Assembly: GCA_007922225.1 (NCBI GenBank)
Contig: ML680086.1
Location: 8,993,472 to 9,057,471, forward strand
Origin: Emydura subglobosa
Lineage: Eukaryota; Chordata; Testudines; Chelidae
Length of the DNA: 64,000 nucleotides
Direction: 5' to 3'
Shown: positions 23,086 through 31,935 of the stretch, piece by piece
Layout of the letters: each line of letters begins with the position of its first letter
Position numbering within the stretch: position 1 is the first letter of the stretch
Program-made: the position numbers and the translations under genes
The notes under the pieces: model-generated
Told to the model about the DNA's origin: nothing
What the model saw: the letters and a program-made list of their open reading frames with translations, nothing else
Databases searched by the model: none

Positions 23086-23245
23086 TGGGCTAGTGGTTGG
23101 GGCAGCCGATAGGGAGGCAGAATTCCAGAGCTTTAATCTTGTCTCTGTCACTGAATCGGTCCATGGCTTCCTGTGCCTCAATTTATATCCATGTAAAACT
23201 GGGATAGTAATATTACCCACCTCACACAGATGTGGTGAAGTTTAA
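23086..23245 (+). mobile_element. MIR-type SINE
   Basis: TGGGCTAGTGGTTGGGGCAG (tRNA-like head), TTGTCTCTGTCACTGAATC, TGTGCCTCAATTTATATCC and GTAAAACTGGGATAGTAATA follow MIR order. Confidence 0.65.
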
Positions 23246-23657
23246 TTTTCAAGGGCCTGACTGTCACCCTTACACTGAGGAGCGGCTTCGCTGGCCAAGA
23301 GGCTGATGAACTGCTCTCCGTGGACAGGGAGACTCACATTAAGGGCTCGCACTTCCTGAGAATCCAGGGCTTTGAAGTGCACAGTGTTTTTGTTATCATG
23401 CAGTGTGTGAAGCAGTTTAAAGAATGCCTGGGGTGAAGGATGCTGTGAAATATAAGTCATTAATTAACTGTGGATAGTGGGACCTGCTAGCTCTCTCTTT
23501 TTTCTCCCGTAGATAGGCTGACAGGTGGCCGAGACCAGTCCTGGCTCTGCCTTAGCATTTCAGCACTGCTTTAGTGATGGGTCTTGCAGGCCACAGATGC
23601 TTCAAAAGAAGGACACTCACCACAGAGTCTCCTCCTTCTCTAGGCCTCCCTCTGTTG

Positions 23658-23891
23658 CAAAGGTTCCCAAACTTTTTGGCTGCCTAATCCCACTTTCAGA
23701 CTCATTGCTTCCCGTGATCCCAGACAGCACGACGGCATCCTCCACGTGGCATGATCTCGCACACAAAGCGTGTGACAGGTCATGCTGTGTGAAGGATGCC
23801 ATTCGGTAGAGCAAAATGGCAAACTCCGCACCCTCGGGAGAGCCACGACCCCATCCACTTAGAGCTGAAACCCATAGTTTGGGAACTGCTG
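23658..23891. mobile_element. hAT-type MITE
   Basis: The left end is CAAAGGTTCCCAAACTTTTT and the right end is the inverted form ATAGTTTGGGAACTGCTG. The flanking 8-mers are CTCTGTTG and CTCTCATG (6 of 8 identical), as expected for an aged hAT target duplication. It is about 234 bases and has no transposase. The 150-residue minus-strand frame across it is an accident of the element. Confidence 0.72.
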
Positions 23892-24115
23892 CTCTCATGT
23901 TCACAGCGTCGAGGAGCCTCCCTATGGGCCGTGCCCATTTCTTTTTCCAATGGTGTGAAGTACCTTCTAATCCTACCTCCAGCAGTCCATGCAAGACCGC
24001 TACCAAAGGCACAACAGTATCAAGGTAACAGCCCCCTTGGGAACAAGCAAAAAACGCAAGTTTCACCAAATTTCACCAAGCACTGACCTCAGATTGGCAG
24101 ATTCCAAGCTTAGGG

Positions 24116-24591
24116 CAGTGGTGTACCGATGGGGGTGGGGCAGGAGGGAGCCATGCCCCCAGGCATCAGCCTAGGGGGGGCGCCAGCTAGGCCCTCCCCT
24201 CCTGATCCCTCTGCCCCTGTGCTGGGCACAAGGAGGGAGCCGCAGGTATCCCAACCATGCAGGGGCCAGGTAAACCTCTCACCTGCTGCCACTGGGCGGC
24301 CTGGGGGCATCTGCCCGGTCCCTGTCACTTCTGCTCCCTGTTGGAGGGTCCGGGTTGGCAGGGCCACCAGGGATGTCAGCGGGGAGCAGCTCCTCCTCCA
24401 AGGGCCCGGCCAGCATCCCCCCCAGGCACGGCCCCCCTGTACACCACTGCCGCTGCAACCGCTGCCCCCAGTGGGGGACCGCAGGAAACGGACCCACAGA
24501 CCCCACCCGCCACTGCTGCTGCCACCAATGGGGAGGGGGCACAAATACCAGCATTGGCCCCCGGGCACCAGAGACCCAAGATACGCCACTA
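24116..24591. mobile_element. GC-rich hAT-type non-autonomous element
   Basis: The ends CAGTGGTGTACC and ATACGCCACTA form a short inverted repeat of the CAGTGGCGTA type common in hAT elements. The flanking 8-mers are GCTTAGGG and GCTCAGGG (7 of 8). The interior is very GC-rich and holds stop-poor frames in several phases on both strands, the longest at 24129-24842. None resembles a transposase. Confidence 0.75.
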
Positions 24592-25554
24592 GCTCAGGGT
24601 GCTACGCCTTGCCCCATGAAACCCAGACAGCTGGGTGTGGATCAAGAAGAGGCCAAAGCCTGGATAATGTGAGGACATGGTGGGGTGTCACCAGCTGTAG
24701 CCTGAAAGGTTACTTCAAGGAACAAGTACTTGTGAGCTCAGCCTCCTGCATGTTGGATCTTTTGCCTTTCCCCAGAGTGATCGGAAACCAGAGGCTGTGT
24801 TGCATCTGGAGCATTCAGCTCCCTGTCCTATGCCTCCAGTGACAGCAGCAAAAGGCAAGGCAGGAAACACCTTTGCTACTTTTGCAAGAAAGCGGATTAG
24901 TCCCTTGCTCCTTGAGCAGGCCCATGGCTAGGAGAGGAACGACCAGAGGAACTCAGCATTACTCAGCATAAGCAAAAGTGGCTTGTCAAAATGTCGTTTA
25001 TCCCCCAGCAAACTCGCACATCTCCCAAGCAAAATCTCCCCTTAACAAAAACTAAACACCAGCCCTCATCAGATCCCTGAGCACCATGAGTGAAAGGACA
25101 GGCCTGGCAGTGTGCCTCAAAAGCCAACTACTGTGGCCTATTCTGGACCATGCATGGGAGTCGAATCCAAAGCTCAGGGCCCTCAATGGGGAATGCCCCG
25201 CTGCCAGACCCCAACTTCTAAACCAAGGAGGGGACCAGATCAAGAGCCCCTGCTGAGAGCAAGTGTAGCCGTCTGGCCCCAGGAGAGAGGCTGACGCTAA
25301 CACAGGCCAGCCATTTGGAGAGAAGGGAGAAGTCGCTGGAACAGCTTCTCCCTGAAGACACTGAGGTTCTCCTGAAGCAGCTGAACTTTGTGTCAACAGA
25401 AACGAGGGGCAGAAATCAGCAAAAATGTTGGGTCTGGATAAAAACTGAAAGAAAAACCTGGCCGTTTTCCTGGCAAAGAGATTTCCCCTCCCAACGGCTT
25501 TAGCTGCACACTTATAAACTCTCCTTTTTCTCACTTGGGCTCCCGGTCAGGGTC
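24592..25554. other. Unassigned non-coding DNA
   Basis: The 160-residue minus-strand frame at 25052-25534 shows no domain I recognise and is crossed by plus-strand frames. Confidence 0.5.
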
Positions 25555-25612
25555 CCACTGTGCTAGGCCCTATGCCAACAGATAACAAATGGGCCCTGCC
25601 CCAAAGCAGTTA
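25555..25612 (-). mobile_element. L2-like LINE 3' tail, partial
   Basis: CTGTGCTAGGCCCTATGCCA and GGGCCCTGCCCCAAAGC are the reverse complement of the CTAGCACA and GGGCAGGG boxes in the copies at 9958 and 13400. A MITE abuts it at 25613. Confidence 0.5.
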
Positions 25613-25900
25613 CAGGGCTTGTCTACACTCGGCGTTAGTCTGGACAGAAGGGTGTAAATTCTAGTGCACACTAGCATGTCATGCTCTAAGTGGCCTGCCT
25701 AGCCCCTGCCGACATGCACTGAACGTCCCCTGTGCGCGTTAATGCAGTACTGTTGGAAATAGCACTACATTGATGGGGAACTTTCAATGGGTGCCAGCAG
25801 GGTCCACACGGGCCAATTGGTGCGCAACACGCTGGTGTGCACCTGAATTGACACCTTTCTGGTGCAGACTAACACTCCGTTTAGATGAACCTATAATCTA
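25613..25900. mobile_element. hAT-type MITE, right end decayed
   Basis: The left end CAGGGCTTGTCTACACTCGG shares its opening with the MITE at 26070-26167. The right end near TAACACTCCGTTTAGATGAA is the decayed inverse. Internal inverted motifs include CTAGTGCACACTAG and GGTGTGCACC. Confidence 0.62.
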
Positions 25901-25984
25901 AGTCGATTACTTCCAATCTTCTCATAGTGTGCTTGCTAAGAAACCTCTCCTCTTGGAAACGCCTAGGGCACTGTTTGCCTCCCA

Positions 25985-26055
25985 CTGACACCAGTGTAAA
26001 ACTCCACGGATTTCAATGGGGTTACTCCTGCTTTACACCAGTGTAAATGAGAAGG
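25985..26055. repeat. Palindromic MITE-like element (GGTGTAAA family)
   Basis: ACACCAGTGTAAAACTCC and GTTACTCCTGCTTTACACCA fold around a TTTCAATGGGG core. Relatives lie at 700-801 and 29890-29972. Confidence 0.5.
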
Positions 26056-26069
26056 GAAATCAGGCTCCC

Positions 26070-26167
26070 CAGGCTTTGTCTACTCTGGGAAAGTTCTGCC
26101 CCCCCCCCACATTCAAACTGGTTTCAAAACCAGCTTGGGAAAACTTTCCCCAGTGTAGACAAAGCCT
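26070..26167. mobile_element. Short hAT-type MITE with long TIRs
   Basis: The ends CAGGCTTTGTCTACTCTGGG and, inverted, CCCAGTGTAGACAAAGCCTG match at 19 of 20 positions and extend through AAAGTT/AACTTT. The centre AAACTGGTTTCAAAACCAG is also palindromic. The flanks AGGCTCCC and GGGGTCCC agree at 6 of 8 bases. A C-run lies in the left arm. Confidence 0.78.
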
Positions 26168-26396
26168 GGGGGTCCCATTCTGATCAGTTTGTCGGACGTC
26201 TCCATGTATCTTTAAATAGACCGCATGCTCCTGACCTGCTCTTTTTAAAGATCTATTTGGTGGGCAAAGAGCTCTCAGTGCCTGTGGCGTAGCGTTATCC
26301 TTTGCAGAAGCTGAGCGTGGGTCAATACACATTCAGCATCGCCCCTTCCCTGATGCAGGGCCATATGCTCAGTGGTTATGTTTCACGGGATTACGG

Positions 26397-26520
26397 TGGG
26401 TCACGCCAAGAGCAAAACCTAACTGACCCTCTGTCAGTGCATTTCTCAACTGATGATGGCAGGCTTAGTGTGCCAAGCCTATGCCAGTCAATGCTTGCAG
26501 CACTTTGCCAGGAAGGAGAA
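26397..26520 (+). repeat. Dispersed repeat, uninterrupted copy
   Basis: A GTGGGTCACGCCAAGAG block, CAAAACCTAACTGACCCTCT, CAGTGCATTTC and TAGTGTGCCAAGCCTATGCC recur in the same order and orientation at 28992-29425, where a MITE interrupts the second copy. I do not recognise the family. Confidence 0.6.
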
Positions 26521-27004
26521 CAACAAAAGGACACTGCAGCGTCTGCTTTTGCCGTAGCATCTTCATACACCAGTTGCTTTGCTGCTGGTCTCCACTGCAG
26601 CGTCTGTGCATTGGTACATAGTGGTGACAGCATTTCTTTATGTGCCACTGTTCCAGTGGTGCCTCTGTAGAGGCCTATCAGATATACACACCTCCACTGA
26701 TGCCTAGTGTATGATACGTTGGGTAGCACTGAAATGATTAGTCCAGGGTGGCCAAAACCTTCTGGACTTGTGGGGCACACATTGTTTGTAGGAGGTTCTC
26801 CCTAGATCTCTCCCATACACCTCTGTCCAACTCATCGCCTTCCCTTGGGCTCTCTTACTTGCTTGCTCGGGTCACTAACTCCTTCCCATCATTTCCCTCA
26901 CATTCCCTCCCTTTCTTCAGGGTCAGACACTTTGTTATGGGCTGACCCTTTCTGACTTTGGTCCCATTAACTCACAGCAACAGGAGCAGCAAACAAAAGC
27001 AGGG

Positions 27005-27200
27005 AGATAGTGTTGCTTAGTGGTTAGAGCACTGGACTGGGCTGCAGGAGACCTGGGTTCTATGCCTAGCTCAGCCTCTGGTTTGCTGGGTCGCTGTCAC
27101 TTCCCTATGCCTCAGTTTCTTTATCTGTAAAAGGAGGATAATGATATGGACTTCCTGTATAATGTGCTTTGAGATCTACTGATGAAAGAGCAACATCTGT
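27005..27200 (+). mobile_element. MIR-type SINE, near full length
   Basis: A clear tRNA-derived head (TAGTGGTTAGAGCACTGGAC, GAGACCTGGGTTCTATGCC), then CCTATGCCTCAGTTTCTTTA, CTGTAAAAGGAGGATAATGA and TGCTTTGAGATCTACTGATG. This is one of the best-preserved MIR copies in the window. The A and B box regions are visible but no functional tRNA is implied. Confidence 0.82.
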
Positions 27201-27264
27201 CCTACATGTGCAAGGTTCAAGTACAATCTGAACAAGCATACGAATCCCAGTAGTAGTGCGGGGC

Positions 27265-27400
27265 AACAGGAAACATAGTGCCCAGGTATCATGGTTCAAC
27301 ATCCTGATTTTTCCACTAACTGGCTTTGTGACCTTTGTCAAGTCAATAACCTCTCTGTGCCTCAGACTGTCCAGGATTGTTGGTGATAACGCTGTGTAGG
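27265..27400 (+). mobile_element. MIR-type SINE, partial
   Basis: TTTTTCCACTAACTGGCTTT, TGTGACCTTTGTCAAGTCAA and CTCTCTGTGCCTCAGACTGT are MIR core boxes, directly downstream of a fuller copy. Confidence 0.62.
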
Positions 27401-27489
27401 CATGTTCCAGGAGTAGCACGAAAATTCATTCATCTTACAAATTACCTACAGATCTTTGAATGAGATCAATGAAAAATATTATTGCTTTG

Positions 27490-27600
27490 AATATCATGGT
27501 CCTGATTTAAGACAGTTCTTCAGCAAATCCTTAATTCCTATTGACTTCACAGGCACGTGTTTAACGTTGAGCATCTGTTAAAGTTCTGTCCTGACCACAG
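27490..27600. repeat. Palindromic MITE-like element, degraded
   Basis: A GTCCTGATTTAAGACAGTTC block and the diverged inverse GTTAAAGTTCTGTCCTGACC flank CCTATTGACTTCACAGG. It resembles the element at 13088-13185. Confidence 0.42.
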
Positions 27601-27761
27601 ATGACTTTCTGAACAGAGCCCCTGACATTAGCCTAATGAAAAAAGATGCCAATGTTACAGTGTGTGACAAATGTTACTATTCCATATTAATTCTGTATTA
27701 GATATTCCCTAGCATGCAGACACTTTCCAGGCTGCTAGCCAAACAACTGCTGCGACAGATG

Positions 27762-27797
27762 TCTATATATACACACACGCAGACACACACACCAGAC
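27762..27797. repeat. TA/CA-rich simple repeat
   Basis: A TATATATA tract followed by an interrupted (AC)n. Confidence 0.8.
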
Positions 27798-28053
27798 ACA
27801 TGGTTGAGATAATGCTACGCTATCAGAAAGAAGAGCATGTGATGACTCCACTGTCAATCAAAACCAATTCCCGGATGCATTTTGAAATAAGCCAGTTCCT
27901 GGATGATTATGTGGGGGTTTTGGGTTTTTTTGTTTGTTTGTTTTATGTTCTATTGTGAGTTTACAGACATCTGCCAAACACTGTCATTTAGGGAAAGAAA
28001 AGGAGACAAGGGAAGTGCTAGCACATGCTTTTGTTTCTTTGCTAATGTAGAAC

Positions 28054-28116
28054 CTGATCCAATGCCCACTGAAATGAACGGGAGTCTTTCCACTGATTCA
28101 GTGGGCATTGGATCAG
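28054..28116. repeat. Perfect 20-bp hairpin (short palindromic MITE)
   Basis: CTGATCCAATGCCCACTGAA at 28054-28073 is the exact reverse complement of 28097-28116, with a 23-base loop. The GATCCAA...TTGGATC ends match the degraded element at 120-212. It is probably a minimal palindromic MITE. A transcript across it would form a strong stem. Confidence 0.72.
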
Positions 28117-28991
28117 AATCTTGGTGAGGTATTCCATTTTGCTTATAACATCTAAGGTGCATAGGACTAGATCTTCAGGCTCAGTCAAGCTGTGCTGAGC
28201 CGAGGACCAGAGAACGTGGGAAGTAAGTGGCCACACACCACTTTTATACCCCTCAATCCTTAGGTTAGCTGGGGGAAAATGTGACTCCCAGCCCTGCCAC
28301 CAATTAGAGTTGTTCTATTAAATAAATATGTATGTTACATTGCTTATGGCCACTGGTTTCATTAGTAGGCTCTGGTTCAATGTCTCAGCAAACGTTGCAA
28401 GATAAAACATTGCAAGCAAAAAAACCAGATAGGATCACAGACTCTAGAGATGACACAAACATCTGTCCATCCCCAGATGAAGAACATATCTGATATTATT
28501 ACATTTGATCTTAGGCTGATGTCATGCAGGAAATCAATAGCAATACGAAGAGTACTAGGAAGCTAAACAAGGTGCATCAGAAAATGTTCATCAGAAAATC
28601 AAAAGTTTATTTAATATCTCCACACAGATTCTACCAAACAGAATGCCGGGGCGGGGAAAGCAGGTCATTGATAGTATGGTTACCCCCAGCTTTACCTGCA
28701 CAGAGGTTAAATAAATAATTTTAGGACTAGCCTTCCACAGTGCTGATCAAATCCAGGATTGCCAAAATCCAGTTGGCATCATGCTTGGTGTACCTCTGAC
28801 ACTTGCAATCAAAGCTAGTCCTTGTATCACTCCCAGAGTTTAAAGCAAACCCTAGGGCGGGGCTTTCAGTTGTAGAACAAGGGGAAGTAAAAGGAAGGCT
28901 TCCCAGAAATCTGAATTAAAGACACACACACACTATTAGACTGGGGCAATATCAGTTCTGTAAATCGGACAAATTTTGCACAACCAGTTAA

Positions 28992-29035
28992 TTGTGTGTG
29001 GGTCATACCAAGAGGAAAACCTAACTGACCCTTTG
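28992..29035 (+). repeat. Dispersed repeat, interrupted copy, left part
   Basis: TGTGGGTCATACCAAGAGG and AAAACCTAACTGACCCTTTG match 26397-26435. The match breaks where the MITE at 29036-29319 begins and resumes on its far side. Confidence 0.6.
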
Positions 29036-29319
29036 CAGAGCTGCCAACTCTCATGATTTTGTCATGAGTCTCATGATAATCGTTTTCCTTAAAGCCCCAG
29101 CTCCTGGAGTCACGTGGATATGTGATGATTTCAGCCTCCATTTCTAAAGAAAAAATAAGTTTCAATCCACGAAAGCTTCAAAATGTGATCCCAGTGCACC
29201 CTAAAGGCTCAAAAAGCAGAAGGCAAATAAAAAGAACACCACAGCTATTATTTTTACATAATCTCATGATTTTTGGGAAGCCTGCCTCAATTTTTGAGCA
29301 TTTGGGGTTGGCAATACTG
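29036..29319. mobile_element. hAT-type MITE inserted in the dispersed repeat
   Basis: The ends CAGAGCTGCCAACTC and GGGTTGGCAATACTG form an inverted repeat of the CAG...CTG type. Internally, CTCATGATTTTGTCATGAG and ATAATCTCATGATTTTTGGG give more inverted sequence. The left flank CCCTTTGC and right flank CCCTTACC agree at 6 of 8 bases. The uninterrupted copy near 26430 shows the site (CCCTCTGT) once only. This supports the insertion boundaries within one or two bases. Confidence 0.78.
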
Positions 29320-29425
29320 CCCTTACCAGTGCACTTCCCAGCTGAAGATGGCGGGACTAGTGTGCCAAGCCTATGCCTGTGTATTTGCATTGGTTCAGGA
29401 GTGGAAGGATTTTAAGTCAATATTG
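29320..29425 (+). repeat. Dispersed repeat, interrupted copy, right part
   Basis: CCAGTGCACTTCCCAGCTGA and TAGTGTGCCAAGCCTATGCC continue the match to 26432-26520 after the MITE. Confidence 0.6.
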
Positions 29426-29889
29426 TCCCAGAAATTCTATTTCATGCATTTCTTTCAGTAGCTCCCCCGAGTATAACCATTTTAATTAAGATGAGACCAG
29501 AGAAAGATTTTAAAGGAGAATCATACTGAAGCAAGCTCTGCCCATGCTAGCACTTTAAAAGCACGTTACAGAACCTTTAGGGCAGTTTTCCAGCAACTTT
29601 GTGTTGCTCGAGCAGCACAAAACAGCCAGAAATGGGGGCTGAGAATCTGGTCCTTATTTTTTCTTTGAGCTCCCTTATTTTGGATGAACCCCCTGTTGTA
29701 ATATTTACCCCATTTTCTTCCCTGGCTCAATCGAGCATAGTGCAGCTGTACATTGGAGTCAGAGGCTGGAAGGCCCCTTTGTGGCTCTAATGTACGCTGC
29801 ATGACAAACGAGAGGTCACGCACAGAACTATCAGACTCAACAAAAACACTTACTGCACACCTGATTATAGCCTAGAGCCAGGCACCAAG

Positions 29890-29972
29890 GGCCTAATTCT
29901 GATCTCATTTACACTGGCTTTACATTGGTGTAACTGGAATGACTTCAGTGGAATTATTCCAGGTGTAAGGCG
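29890..29972. repeat. Palindromic MITE-like element (GGTGTAAA family)
   Basis: TTCTGATCTCATTTACACTG and a decayed right arm around CCAGGTGTAAGGCG flank GACTTCAGTGGAATTATTCC. Confidence 0.5.
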
Positions 29973-30189
29973 CGATCCTGTAGGCGTGCTGAGTACTCTG
30001 CCCCCAGGCCCAAACTGCCATGCTTAACTTCAATTGCAAGCATGGTCCCATTGAAATCAGCATGTCAGAGGGACCACGCTCGTGCTAGTGCTTTGCTGCA
30101 CTGGGACCTGTGTGCCCTGGACCTTGCAAGATGCAGCCCTTGCATGGATCCGAGTTCAGAATCTGGCCCAAATCTTTCCAACATGGATG

Positions 30190-30390
30190 GAGCAAGGACC
30201 TGGGAGTCAGGGCTCAGAGATTCTGTTTCTGTCTCGGCCAGCAATCTGCTGCATGACTGTGAGCAAGTCACCCCACCGCCCTGTGTCTGTACAATGAGGG
30301 GTAACAGCATACCTAACAATCTCACAAGGGTGCGTGATGAGTCCTCAGTGAACACTGGCAAAGTACTCCAAGATCCACAGATGAAAGGCC
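30190..30390 (+). mobile_element. MIR-type SINE
   Basis: GGACCTGGGAGTCAGGGCTC, TGCATGACTGTGAGCAAGTC, GTGTCTGTACAATGAGGGGT and a diverged 3' part follow MIR order. Confidence 0.65.
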
Positions 30391-30889
30391 TTTAAAGCAC
30401 AGCATCATTGCTGTTTCCACATCATATTCCACTCAATATAGTGTGGCTATGTGGTACCAAGCCCTTCTGAAGAGCAAAGACGAGATGGAAGGAGGGAGAT
30501 AACATCAAAGGGTCAGAGACCAGGATGGGAATCAGTGATAGGCAAACTGCTTTAGGGAAGGCAGGGGCCCATCTGACCCTTCACACCTCCTCCCCTCCCC
30601 CTGCCAAACACTCCCCAGGGGTGGGGGTCAGGTAGAACCGAGTCCAGATCCAAAATCACCCCAAGTTTTGGCTTTGCAAAACTAAAACCCAGCTGGTTAA
30701 AGTTTTTGCAAAATCAATCCTCTCCCCAGCTAGGTTTTCCATCTCACCTAATAATATCATTACTGGCAACTGTCGATCCAAAAATTTCTCTTCTAATGCA
30801 ACTTAGTGGGTAGTAATAACTGATCACAACCATGTTGAGCAGGCCTATTCATCCCCAAAGTACAACACAAACATGAACTAAGCCTCCCA
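30391..30889. other. Unassigned non-coding DNA
   Basis: No gene or nameable repeat. Confidence 0.5.
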
Positions 30890-31010
30890 GCACCCCAAGA
30901 TGTTGACAAGCTACTGTGCATCTCAGTTGGACTTTGAGGTGAAGTGATTTGCCTGAGGTCACGCAGCAAGTCATTGTGTAGGTATTCGCTCTGGCTCAAT
31001 TATTTGAGTG
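30890..31010 (-). mobile_element. MIR-type SINE, partial
   Basis: GAGGTGAAGTGATTTGCCTG and AGGTCACGCAGCAAGTCATT are the reverse complement of the MIR core TGACCTTGGGCAAGTCACTT region. Confidence 0.6.
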
Positions 31011-31328
31011 ACTATGAAATTTCGCCCCCTAGTCTCTGCCAGTTCCTCCTCCTGATTGCCTGTGCAATCTGTTTGTCAAATACCTGTGGGACAATAACTC
31101 AACTACACACCATGCAGCTGTGGGAATGGCAGGTGACCTTTGACAATAACAAAAGGAACCTGCTTGGCAGTCCACACAGCCAGTGCCTCCTGTCACATTC
31201 CTTCCTAGGGTTCTTATAATTACAGGGCGTTGCAATGTTGACAGAAAGAACAAGAACAGGCATGTCTGCCATATGACACAGATAGTGTGAACTAATCCTC
31301 ACACCTGTCAATGAAGTTTTGAAAAAAA

Positions 31329-31371
31329 CAACTCCCCTCCCCTCCTCCCCCTCCCCCCCCCAAAAAAAAAG
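31329..31371. repeat. C-rich then A-rich low-complexity tract
   Basis: A CCCTCCCC-type run ends in eight C, followed by nine A. Confidence 0.85.
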
Positions 31372-31589
31372 TATAGCCAGACCCTCAGGGCTTAAGAGAC
31401 ACATTTGGATCGCAGATATTACTTCTGCACTCCACACATGATACTAGTGTGGTCAAATTAACTCTCCCAGTAGAAGGAAATATTTATCTCTAGCCCATGC
31501 ATGAGCAGATAGTTAATAATTACAGCTGGTTCAAAACCAGGAAAACAATAATCTACCAAAGAAGAAGCTCTTAGTGGTGGAATCCAGAA

Positions 31590-31730
31590 TTTGAAAAATT
31601 TCCAAACAGCTCTTTAGTTGGTCAAAAAGCGGGAGGGGGAAAAAAAAACATGGAATTTTTTTCCTCAATTTTTCCTACAGAAATGTTGATGATTTTTTAA
31701 GATATAATTTTAGAATTCAAAACGTTTTGA
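31590..31730. repeat. A/T-rich dispersed repeat candidate
   Basis: GAATTTGAAAAATTTCCAAA and CTACAGAAATGTTGATGATT recall similar A/T-rich stretches at 49205-49530 and 60190-60680. The similarity is by eye only. Confidence 0.3.
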
Positions 31731-31824
31731 CTTGCTGCAATAACAACAAAGTGTAATAACAATATCGCATTTTGCTTTCCGGGCAGGGAGGGTCAAAAAA
31801 TCCTCTCCATATTAGAATGGGCAA

Positions 31825-31935
31825 ATTCTGGCAAAGAGAGGTGACACCACTTGCCGCAAAGACTACACAATGAGCTAGAACTAGACCTCAGCAGAGCCAG
31901 CTGCCCATGCCTTATCTCTAACCACTAGATAACTC
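31825..31935 (-). mobile_element. MIR-type SINE, partial
   Basis: CAAAGAGAGGTGACACCACT, CACTTGCCGCAAAGACTACA and TTATCTCTAACCACTAGATA are the inverse of the MIR core and the tRNA-like head. Confidence 0.58.

Noticed and set aside
23617..24069. 150-residue minus-strand frame
   Set aside because: It runs through a hAT-type MITE and is an accident of that sequence.
24129..24842. Longest open frame in the window (237 residues, plus strand)
   Set aside because: Most of it lies within a GC-rich hAT-type element with target duplications. Frames are also open in other phases and on the other strand, and the protein is low-complexity Pro/Gly/Arg without a domain.
25052..25534. 160-residue minus-strand frame
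   Set aside because: Composition and motifs match no family I know; it is opposed by plus-strand frames and has no repeat or promoter context.
27008..27080. tRNA-like sequence that could be read as a tRNA gene
   Set aside because: It is the tRNA-derived head of a MIR SINE; the rest of the SINE follows directly and the cloverleaf is not intact.
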